A stretch of DNA of 64,000 nt from Tetradesmus obliquus (Eukaryota > Chlorophyta > Chlorophyceae > Sphaeropleales > Scenedesmaceae): assembly GCA_030272155.1 (NCBI GenBank), contig CP126196.1, positions 4,030,001 to 4,094,000 of the forward strand, read 5' to 3'. This document shows, in pieces, positions 49,512 to 60,700 of the stretch. The notes below the pieces were generated by a model that ran no database searches, was not told the origin of the DNA, and saw only the letters and a list, made by a program, of their open reading frames with translations. Both the position numbers and the translations under genes were made by a program. How positions within the stretch are numbered: position 1 is the stretch's first letter; every line of letters starts with the position of its first letter.

Positions 49512-49805
49512 CCAGCAGCAGCGGCCGCGGCGGCGGAAGCAGCAGATGCAGCAGCAACAGCATCGGCAACAGCAACAGCAGCAGCATAACCCTTGAAGCA
49601 CTGCAGGGCAAGCAAACACAGCGTGCAGCACGGCGCACACCTGATGTGACACTGAGGCTGACTTATGTTGGTTCACCTGTTGCGATAAACAAGCCAACAT
49701 TCCTACCTGTGCCAAACAGCGCAACCTTGTCTGCCAGCCAGGGAGTGGAGCACAGGGAGCGCCGCAGCAGCGCAACATTGCTGGGCATGGCTGCATGGGG
49801 TGAGC

Positions 49806-49851
<46 letters not shown>

Positions 49852-49998
49852 CGGCATTGCTGGACTTGGCTACATGGGGTGAGCGGCAGCAGCAGCAACA
49901 GCAGCAGCAACAGCGCGGCATTGCTGGACGTGGCTGCATGGGGTGAGCGGCAGCAGCAGCAGCAGCATCATTGCTGCATGGGGTGAGCGGCAGCAGCA

Positions 49999-50030
<32 letters not shown>

Positions 50031-51215
50031 GCGGCATTGCTGGACATGGCTGCATGGGGTGAGCGGCAGCAGCAGCAGCAGCAGCAATGCTGCATGGGGT
50101 GAGCGGCAGCACGGCACGGCAAGACGACGGCTACCGCTTGGCGTGACCTTCAGCACAGTCCGGAGAGCAGGTTGTGTGAATGCACGGAGACGCATATTAG
50201 TTGAGGAGGAGCATTGTTTTCATGCGAGTAGCGAGGAGGGATGCAGGTGAAAGAGGGCAAGCAACACTCAGTTTACATGCATGACTGGGTTGGAGGAATA
50301 GACAGTTCTGCCAGTGCAGCAGCAATGCAACGGCTGCTCGTGATGGGGCGCTTGCTTGCACACAACATCAGACCATGCAGAAGCAGGACTACGTTGGCAC
50401 ACACTGCCCACCTTCAAATGCAGCGACTCGGGCACCTGCAGCAGCTGCACTCACAGAAAACACTCCCACATTGGCACCAATGTCTACCAACAGCGGCTGC
50501 TGCTGCTGCTGCTGTGGTGTGGTTTGCTGCAGCGCCCACAGCACGTGCTCTACTTCCGTTGTCTCCCAGCTGCTGCTTTTTGCTATGCTGTTCGAAACCA
50601 TGTCGTTGCTGGCGTACACATGCACTGTTGCTGCCTTGAACTGCACCTGCATTCATGTTGTGCACAGCAGCGCAGCGCACAGTCATGAATATGCCAAGGC
50701 AGCAGCTGCAAGTGAGCATGGGCCACGCAGCATTGCTGGTGCTGGCACAATGCACTGCTGCAGTTGAATCACGCATGATCTGTTTTTGAAGTCGCAGTGC
50801 GTGCGGGCACAGCTGTTTGTGCACCAAACGCTGCTGCATGCATGCATTGCCACAGTAGAGCAACTGCCTAGCAACATCCATCCACAGCAGTTACATCCTG
50901 CATTGCTGAGCACAGCAGTTACATCCATTACTGCAGCAGCGCAGCTGCACGCGCGCTGCAGCCAAACACACCTGTACGGTGTTGGGCATTTGCTCTGCAG
51001 CCACCTCAGACCTGCACAGCACATGTTTTGCTGATGATGAGTCATCACAGCAGTAAGGCCTAGGTACAAACCGCTGGTCTGCTTCAATGGCAGTGCATTT
51101 CAAGGCTGCCGCATGCAATTGCCACTGATTCGCACAACTGTATAATATTCAAATGAACTATGGTTGACGCTTCACAGCGACGCTGTCCACGACTGCGCGC
51201 GCTGCTTGCTGGCCA

Positions 51216-51268
<53 letters not shown>

Positions 51269-51699
51269 ACTCACCGGCAGAACAGCCCCTGCTGCAGCTG
51301 CATCAGCTGCCGCATGCCCAGCGAATCAAGCTTTGCAGCAGCAGCAGCATCCAGCAGGTCAGCAGTGCTCAGGGTGCTAAAGTTTGCTCGAGGCAGCAGC
51401 TGCTGCAGAAGTGTCAAGCACGGCAGCCCTGCTGAATGTTCTGCTGCTGCTGCTGCCGAGGTTACGGTTGCTGCCTGCTGGTTGGGCAGCAGCAGCGGTT
51501 TGGAGGTTGCTGACCAACGGCCGTCGCTGCCGTCACTGCTGCTGCTGCTGCTGCTGCTGCCACGCGCTGCTGACAAGTACAGCACATAGCAAAAGAGGAC
51601 GAGAAGGAGTGACAGGACCAATGTGAAGCCTGCATGAAGCAAGGTGGTGAGTGTGGCAGCAGCAGGGAGCAGTGCACAGCCGATGGCATTTGTTTGCAT
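47692..51699 (-). CDS. FkbM-family SAM-dependent methyltransferase, membrane-anchored
   Basis: FkbM methyltransferases methylate sugars or other small groups; the substrate here is unknown. ATG at 51699 starts a protein with one membrane segment (FTLVLSLLLVLFCYVLYL), a Ser-rich linker and the methyltransferase domain. Exons recognised: 51699-51275, part near 51110-50930, one ending at 50412 (SAM motif LLVDIGANVGVFSVSAAAAG, AAFEG), 49790-49707 (WLADKVALFGTG), 49460-49327 (NNHTYEVG), 49027-48971 (VRRLDTLLAEDVQ), 48710-48631 (MKIDVEGFELEVLQGA), 48411-48349 (YIMAECNIGIIG) and 48010-47692 (FLDSMGYYIS, FSGPF, LANLFCVK). The last four junctions agree in phase; the exons around 51000 are not settled. 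The intron before 49790 holds an amplified acceptor module. The N-terminal anchor suggests a Golgi or surface enzyme. Confidence 0.88.
49464..49511 (-). repeat. (CTG)n tract forming an FkbM acceptor region
   Basis: On the coding strand this is about 15 CTG units ending in ctgccag, directly before exon 49460-49327. The repeat takes the place of the polypyrimidine tract. Confidence 0.9.
49791..50110 (-). repeat. Five extra copies of an FkbM splice-acceptor module
   Basis: The minus-strand unit is a CTG run, then cgctcaccccatgcag, then the first bases of exon 49790-49707. It recurs upstream about every 60 bases, near 49848, 49908, 49965, 50023 and 50084, with CTG runs of varying length between. 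Confidence 0.92.
51219..51267 (-). repeat. (CAG)n microsatellite after FkbM exon 1
   Basis: About 16 GCA units on the plus strand, starting 8 bases inside intron 1 of the FkbM gene (donor at 51275/51274). Confidence 0.9.
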
Positions 51700-52934
51700 A
51701 AGCTATGCAGACCCAAGCGACTATGCTGCTAGTGATTTGCGGCGTGTCGCAATGACAACAGCATCGCCAAGAGCCTGCACATGTGAGTGATCGGGCAGTG
51801 ATGGTGTATATGTGCGGCTGCTGTGTGCTGTTGTCAGCTGATCAGTGTAGCAAAAGCCTTACAAAAACCACTCGGTGACACATGCACTGCACAAATCGTC
51901 TGCTGCTACTGCTGCTGCTGTTGTTGCTGCTGCTTGCTCACCTGTACCTCTGCCCCTGAACGCCCAACTGCGCGTCTTGTCACCTGAACAACGTGCTTGA
52001 CAGTTGTTAGGTGATTGTTTTGAATACTTCTTGATTTTCCTCCATAGAGCATGCTGCTAGTTGCTGGGCTGCAGCAGCAGGTTGTGAACAGTTCACAACT
52101 TACTTCGCACATCAGGCTTGCGAGCCATCCAGGAATGATCGGCCTACTGCATACCGATACATGCAAACTAAATATTGTTGCTAGATAGTAAAGGAAGCCA
52201 CGCCGGAATTGATGTTGAAGAATCGCAGATGGAGACGTGTCAGGCAACGAGGGATTCTGAGGTGATTGTTCCAGCAACGCTTGCTGAGCATCGCAACTGT
52301 CGTGTATATGAATCAAGAAAATTTAAAGACTTGCTTTGACAGTTTTGCACCTTCGGGCCACCCTGGAAAGAACAGCCTGTTACATGCATGCCAGGTGATG
52401 TGTTTTGCAAAATAATGGTGCTTCCTTGGGTGTGTTCTATGGCGCATACCTTGCTGAGGCAATTCAATGCAAGTACAATGCTGCTCTTGTGGTTTACCAA
52501 GAGTTTGCTGGCCAGAACAAGCAGGCATACCTGCTCGTCTGCTGTACAGCTGTGCTGCAGCAGCAGGTTGGCGGTGATGAAGGGGATTGCTCCTGGAGGG
52601 TCGCCCTCGTACACACATGACTTACAGACCATTTAACACTCGACGTCGTATTGCGTGCGTTCTTATTGACCTTTGATGGGGCTATGGCAGGAGCAACAAT
52701 GGACGCGGTTCAGGGTCTACTGCTTGAGCAGTGAAGTATATCATCATAACGACGCGGCCCGCACGTCTCGCAAAGTGCTTAGTACTCATCGCTGTTTTCA
52801 TTTCTGACGGTCTGTAACCTTAGCAGCCGTCTTCTTTTCTGGATACGTGCACACACCACCTGCAGCATCTTCGATAGTTTGGTTTCGTGTCGCCCTTCTG
52901 TTTCGGTGCAACGCCCATAACATTATCAGCAAAC
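51700..52934. promoter_or_regulatory. Shared upstream region of FkbM gene and PFL
   Basis: Divergent intergenic DNA of about 1.2 kb. Minus-strand open frames at 51906-52316 and 52240-52632 have no recognised family. They could be untranslated or unrecognised upstream exons. No clear promoter element identified. Confidence 0.45.
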
Positions 52935-55900
52935 ATGCACGCACTTCAGCGCACCCAGATGCCTGCTGCGGGTGCAGCACGCAGCAGCTGTCCTGCTGCT
53001 GTTCACGCTCTGCCATCTGCATGCAGCCTGCGTTCAGGCGTCACCACTCGTGTCCACAAGTATCATATTACGAACAGGTGCGGGAGGCGTGATCTGGTAG
53101 GCACGGCGTTTGGCGCGAGACCTACGCAGGTCACGTCGTTTCTTGCGTGATCGGTGCTGAATGGTCTACGTGTCCTTAAGCTGTTCTGCTAAGTTTTTAC
53201 GCCGTCGTTCTGTTTGCAGTGTCAGCAAGATTGTGCCGGGCAAGGCCAGCTGTCCCAAGACCAGCAGGTGAGGGTGCACAGCAGCACAGGAACTGGGTTG
53301 ACCAGTGCTTGCATTCCTGCATGCGCCTGCATGGAGTCTGGAATGGTTTTGCCATGCATCAACTAACTGCAGCTTTGCAGCGCTGCAGATAATTTTGCTG
53401 CTGTTGTGTGCACAAACATACAGCAGCAGCAGACTTCTGTCTGCTGTTCCATCCCCATGGCAGTGCACAGCAGACAGCAGCAAAGCAAAGAGCCGCTGCT
53501 TCAGCCAACATCAAATCAATGAGCCGCTGTACTTTGTGCTGGCCCTCCAGTGTAGCCACCAACAAGAAGCAGTTTGGTACTTACACAAGTACTGCTGTGT
53601 GTGCAGCGCTGTGCGCTACAAGACCAGCGGCCCTGATGTCATTGCTGACCCCCGCCCCAAGGTGGAGAAGGACACAGGCATCAACGTGGCACAGTATGTG
53701 CAGGTGCGGCGTGTTATAGTTATTGCAGTGTATCCTCAGCTGCTTGCAGGAAGAGAGTCGATGCCCCAGGCATGTGGTTCAACCACCCGCTAGTTGCGGG
53801 TGGTGCTGATTGCCTGTTAGGGATAGTTGAGGGTGAATGCGGCACACAGGCATACCATGGTGTATGATGATGCAATCATCTGCTTGCAGGACAACCCCTA
53901 TGAGGGCGATCATCCCTTCCTGCAAGGCGTCACCACTGCCGCCAACACACTCTGGGAGCAGAGCTGACTTGTTGGCGTCGTCCTTCGCTTCGACTGTGCT
54001 TGCTTGCAGGACAACTTTCACCCCTACTAATTGACGAATCCTTCCTGCAAGGCACCGCCGAAGCGTCTAACTCGCTCTCCATCTGCCGACTTGTTTTGCT
54101 GACTTGGTCGCTTGCTCGCAGAACCACTTTTACCTATGAGAGCGATGGCTCCTTCTTGCCGGGCCCCACCCTGGCCACAAGTCACTTTGGGCGCAACTGC
54201 AGTGCATGCTGACCTCTGTTACTGCTGCTCTTTCTGCTTGCAGGACAACTTCCACCCCTATGAGGGCGACGGCTCCTTCCTGCAGGGCCCCACCCCTGCC
54301 ACCAACGCCCTGTGGGAGCAGCTGCAGTTCCTGCTGACTTCTGTTACTGCTGATTTTTCCGCTTGCAGGACAACTTCCACCCCTACGAGGGCGACGGCTC
54401 CTTCCTGGAGGGCCCCACCCCTGCCACCAACGCGCTGTGGGAGCAGCTGCAGCAGCTGTGTGTGGAGGAGCTGAAGAAAGGCGTGCTTGATGTGGACCCG
54501 CACAAGCCCTCCAGCATCACTGCCTTTGGCCCCGGCTACATTGACAAGGAGAAGGAGGTGGTGGTGGGCCTGCAGACAGATGCGCCGCTGAAGCGCGCCA
54601 TCAAGCCCCTGGGAGGCATCAACATGGTCAAGGCGGCGCTGCAGGTGCGGGCCGAAGAAGAGGAAGACGTGTTTTGGCAACATGGCGTTGTGGAGATGCC
54701 TGGGGGCAGGTTTTCATTGTTGCCATCTTGCGGCTGTTTGTGTAAAGGACCGGCAGCTTGCATGTTTTCACTGCTGTTGGTTGAAGCCAGCTCGCTCCGC
54801 TTGTTATCACCTGCACGCCACGAACATCATGTTGCCTTGCTGTTGCTGTTGTGCCTGTGGTGTCCCCTGCACACGTGTCAACCCATCGTCAACCATGTGT
54901 GCTGCTGCTGCGCCGTCCCTTCCTGCAGGCGTATGGCTATGAGCTGCCCAAGGACGTTGAGGAGCTCTACAACACCGTACGTAGCAGCTGATGTGCTCTG
55001 TATTGTATTCAGCAAGCGGTTGCGCGCACTCGACCGACTTGGTGTCACACATGTATTGTGCGCGTATAGCAGGGTGCTTTACTAAGGCTGCCGCCTTCGT
55101 TGGGCTGGTTTCTGTCATCCATATGCTTCGTGCCGATTTGCCGTGCCGAGCACCACATGCCATCTGTTTGGGTGCTGTGCCTGGTGCTCTGCTGCAAGGT
55201 GTGCTGTCCATTGTTGTGCACAGCTCAGCTGCAGCAGGTCATCAAGCACAGCGCCTGTAAGCCACTGTCTGCGGCGGATTGATCCTGCTGGTTTTTTGCA
55301 TCCGAGTCTGTAGTTGCTTTGCGTAAAAGAACATTAACCACCAACCAGTGTGGACTGCATCAGCCTGAACAGCTTGCAATCCACTTCATCAAGAACAACT
55401 ATGACTCAACATCAACGTTTGCAACCTGCAGGTGCGCAAGACGCACAACCAGGGCGTGTTTGACGCCTACACCGCTGAGATGAAGCGTGCACGCAAGAGC
55501 GGCATCCTGACTGGCCTGCCTGACGGCTACGGTGCGCAGCTGCCGACAGTGCCAACACAGCGGAAGAATGCGTCGCAGTTCAGCACGTATATCATGAACA
55601 TAAGCAAGGGCATGAGGGGTGCAGGCCATGCATGGCTTGCCTGTCGTGCAGTCTCAGCATGCCCGTGACATGGTGAGCTGTCAGCACATCAATAAACATG
55701 CGTCACATGCAGATCAGTTGTTGCTCTGTATGTCCATAAGTTGGCTGCATACTCCTCCTGCTGCTGCTGCTGCTGCTGCAGGCCGTGGCCGCATCATCGG
55801 TGACTACAGGCGCGTGGCGCTGTATGGCGTGGACAAGCTGGTGGAGGCCAAGAAGGCCGACCTGCAGGTGGGTGAATGCTGTCCTTACGTATCCACAGAG

Positions 55901-57234
55901 CCATCTGCTGCTTTTCCCGCCGGCTTTTGTTATGGCCACACAGCTGTGTTATGGTTGCATGCCTGCTGCTGCAGCCGTTGTAACAGTCGCAGCACGGCAC
56001 AACCGCCATTGAGCTGCCCCTGGCGCCGCTGCTGCTGCTGCTGCTGCTGAGAGGAACCCTTAGGTTTTCAGGGCATTGGATTCTCACCAATGTTTTCGTT
56101 ACTCAAGCCGACATTCTCACTTCCGCACCGTCCACCAAGACTTCCGTCAAAGCTTCACCCATTGCTGCTGCTACTGCAGTTCAACCTGGGTGGCGTGATG
56201 GACAAGGAGAAGATCCGGCTGCGCGAGGAGGTGCAAATCACTCATGCTGCTGCTCTGCTGCTGCTGCTGCTGCCGCTGCTGCTGCTGCTGCCGCTGCTGC
56301 TGCAGTTCAACCTGGGTGGCGTGATGGACGAGGAGAAGATCCGGCTGCGTGAGGAGGTGCAGGAGCAGATCAGGGCCCTGGGCGAGCTCAAGGCCATGGC
56401 TGCGACCTATGGTGACGACGTCGGGCGCCCCGCCACTAACAGCCGCGAGGCTGTGCAGGTGGGTTATACAGTATAGGCAACACTGTGGGAAAGCGAAGGT
56501 TGCCTTGATTTTAGGCAGAAGATGATGCGAGTGCTGTGGATAGTCTGAGCTGCAGCATGCAGTTGTGCAACATGTTAGTGTGTGGTTCACTCTTGCAGAC
56601 CTGGGTGGTAACCTCACTGCTGCTGCTGCTGCTGTGCAGTGGGTGTACTACGGCTACCTGGCGGCTGTCAAGGAGCAGGACGGCGCTGCCATGTCCATGG
56701 GCCGCATCGACGCGTGAGTCACCTGATGGCGGAGTTTCTCGCATAGTTCAACACAGGCTGAGAGCACACACGGCATGCGTGACCTCATGTGTGCCCTAGC
56801 ATGGGCCTGCGTCCTGTGCACGCCGGCATTACAAGGCCAGACATGTGCTGGAGGAGGCACTGCCATTGATGCTGCTTGCAGCGTGCTTTTATTTCTCATT
56901 CCTCAGCCACGATCATGCGCGCTTGACCGATTCTACGCCTACCAAAATCAGATGCTTCTTTGCCTGTTTCACTGTTTGCTTGCTTCGATTTTCTCACACC
57001 TGTTCCTGCTGTCTCCTGCTCTTGCGTATGTGCAGCTTCCTGGATGTGTACTTTGAGGAGGACTTGCGCAAGGGCCGCATCACCGAGCAGCAGGTGCAGG
57101 AGCTGGTGGACCAGTTCGTGATGAAGATGCGCATCGTGAGGTGGGTGGTTGCATTGTTAAGTAGTAATTGTTAAGTAGTCGATTGCAGTGTGCATCTGCA
57201 GTGCAGCTGGTGCACGAGTTTGTGCTGTCCACTG

Positions 57235-57273
<39 letters not shown>

Positions 57274-57719
57274 GCCATTTGTGGCTTCATGAATCCCAAT
57301 GGGCAGCTGTGCATGGCCTAGTACAACGAGCTGTTTGTGGGCAACTGACCTGCTGTCCCTGCTGCATTGCAAACTGTTGTGTCGTCCAACCCTGTAGGCA
57401 GCTGCGCACGCCCGAGTACAACGATCTGTTTGCGGGCGACCCCACCTGGGTGACCTGCGTGCTGGGCGGCACTGACGAGGAGGGCCGCCCCATGGTCACC
57501 AAGACCAGCTTCCGCATGGTGAGGGTGGCGCTGATGGCTGTATGATCTGATGGTGTTTGAGCAGTGTGCGTATAAATTTTGATGCAATAGCATTGCATGG
57601 CTGGTTGTGTTCTGTTGCGGAGAGATGCAGGCAACTTGTCATCAGGGCTGTCCTTCATGAAACCTGTTCAATCCTGCCAGCTGAGAATGTCAGTCATGCA
57701 ACCCATTCCTCAAACATGA

Positions 57720-57776
<57 letters not shown>

Positions 57777-60700
57777 GTGCAGCTGCACACGCTGTACAAC
57801 CTGGGCCCCGCCCCCGAGCCCAACCTGACCGTGCTGTGGGACAAGAAGCTGCCCGAGAACTTCAAGCGCTTCGCAGCAAAGTGCTCCATCGACACCTCCA
57901 GCATCCAGTGAGTGTGGAGTGTGTTGTGGCAGGGTTGGTGTCGTGATGCTGTGTTGCAGCTATCAACGCGAGTGGACTGTGCCTGTGTTTGCCTGACCAT
58001 GTGCTGGCTGTCACATGCGCTTGAGCGGTGCTGGCATCATATGAACAGGCGTCTGCGTCGTTTGTATAAGTGCATGTACTTTTAAGTGTTGATTGGCCGA
58101 GAGTGTGAAGATTGTGCTGTGCGGCACTAAACATGGCCAAGGTTGCCTGCTGCTCCATTATCATGCCGCGTGGTGTGGTGAGTGTGGAGCACCTGGCAAC
58201 CTTGCCCATGTGGTGCTGTCTGTATCTGTTCAAATATGCAGCTGCATTGCGTGTTGCTGTGTCTACTGGCAATGGTTGCATCTATCAGGCCTTCTTTGTG
58301 CTTCCTGTGCTTTGCAATACAAGCACAGCTGTCTGCTATTGGCTCCTGCAACACTGGCAGTCCACACCCAGATGTTCGGATTTGCATGTTTGCTCAGGTA
58401 TGATGCGCAGCAACCATCAAATGCAAACATAAGCAGATCAAAGCAGTACAAAAAGACGATGATGTACTTTTCTGTGCAGGTACGAGTCTGACGCAGCCAT
58501 GGCACCCATCTTCGGCAGTGACTACGGCATCGCGTGCTGCGTGAGCGCCATGCGCCTGGGCAAGGACATGCAGTACTTTGGTGAGCGCTGATGCTTTGGG
58601 TTTGCATAAGGTAGCATAGTATTGGGAAGTGGGTGATGTTGCTGCCAGTTTTTGCATGGATGCTGCCATAGGCTGCACCCTGTTGATGGTTGGCTGCAGC
58701 TATGATGGCACTTCACCCAGCTGGTGTTCACAAGGGATCAGTATGGTTATTGTTGCTGCTTTGGGGCAGATGTAGTTTGAGCGGTCAGCATGGTAGATGC
58801 AAGCTTCTGTATTTGTAGACATCACATGCATCTGTAGTTGTAGACATCACATTGGACACTACGCATGAGTACAGTGGCACAACTGAATCGGTTGCTTCAT
58901 GCTCTGCACAGCGGTGAGCTGCCGTGTGGTGCAGGAAGCAGCCGCTGCAGTGCTGCCGTGTATGTACCTGCTTATGGCTTTACTATGCTAGTAACTTGCT
59001 AGTGTGTGGAGGACTTCAGGTTGGATTAGGTACATGACCGTGGGTTGGGATCCGCCATGCAGCCTTGCGGACAGAGCCTGCTGCACGCTGCCACCCTGCT
59101 GGTGTCAATGCTGTTTTGGCAGGAAGCGCTGTCGTCAAGTCTCCGTCTTTGCTGCTGTAAGCCACATGTTCGTCATGCGCACCATTCATTCTGTCGTTCA
59201 TGCTTGTTGCCCTCTGGCATGCACTGACATTATTGCTGTCGCTGTGGCTGCAGGCGCGCGCACCAACCTGCCAAAGCTGCTGCTGTACATCATGAACGGC
59301 GGCAGGGATGAGATCACCGGCGACCAGGTAGGGCTTTGGGCGATGGTGACCTGCATCCGCATAGTGGCAATGTACGCAGTTTGCTGCGGTGGTTTGGGTT
59401 CTGGGCTTTCGGTTGGCTGCAGGTTGCCACTGCTGCTGTTTCATAGGGCGGGGTGCTGGACTTCAAGGAGGTGCACTCGGACACATCCTGCATGCAAAAC
59501 TGCTATTTCATCGTCAACAACTGGTGTGGCCATACTTTATACAGCTGGGTGCTAACAAAGTGCTGCTGTGCTGCATGGCTTGCATATGCTGCTATGCAGG
59601 TTGGCCCCAAGTTCCCTCCGCTGCAGCCTGGCGACAGCCCAATGGACCTTTTCAACGAGGTGCAGCCGTGCATCCAAAAAGGCCACAGTTTGACATTGCT
59701 GAGCTACGTTCTGCGTGGTGCCTGCTGTGCAGGTTGGCCCCAAGTTCCCTCCTCTGCAGTCTGGCGACGGCGCGCTGGACTTCAAGGAGGTGCAGCAGCG
59801 CCTGGACGAGGGCATGGCCTGGCTGGCAGGCCTGTACGCCAACACCATGAATGTGAGCGCAGCTGCAAATTATGAATACTTCTGATGGCATAATTTCTTT
59901 GATACAATGATATTGTGGATCTGAGTCAGCGCCTGGACGAGGGCATGGCCTGGCTGACGGGGCTATATGCCAACACCATGAACGTGAGCGCAAGCACCTG
60001 CAATGTGTAGGTGGAGCATCAATTCTAGATGCGCAGTCATGTATGCTTGCTTTTGTGCCAGCCAGGCACAAGCTGGTGCATTTGTGTGGTAGACGGATGC
60101 GCGGGATGAGAAGCCATGCATTGAGCATAGCAGATTTCTCAACATACATCAAGCGCATGGTGTCAGGCATGTGACTCTTGCATCTGTGCTGCTGCTGCTG
60201 CTGCTGCTGTCTGCAGGTCATCCACTACATGCACGACAAGTACAACTACGAGCGCCTGCAGATGGCACTGCACGACACGCACGTGCGCAGGTGCGGATCG
60301 AGATGCCAAGCGTGTATGTCGAGGACCTATGTGTTTTTGCTTGGATCCATAACAGTGTGCGTTGTCTTGATAGCCTGTAGCGCGAGGCCTGGTGCTCAAC
60401 ATGCGTATCTCGGCATGTATAGCTGCAATGAGTAACATTCATATCATCATCCGATGTGCAGTTGACGAGCTGCCTTTGGGGCTGACATACATGTGCACTG
60501 TTTGCCGCAATAGCAGGCTGGTTGGTCTGCCATACGGCGGCTGGCACTTGGTTGTTTATTTGGCTCTGCGCTGAGGTTGACAGCCTGTCTGCCACAACAT
60601 GAGCATCGCTTAGTGTCAGCGTCGGCGTGTTCTTCCGTGGTGTCATATCCTGCCCGCAACCTTGCAGGCTGTTGGTGCTTGGCGTGAGCGGGCTGAGCGT

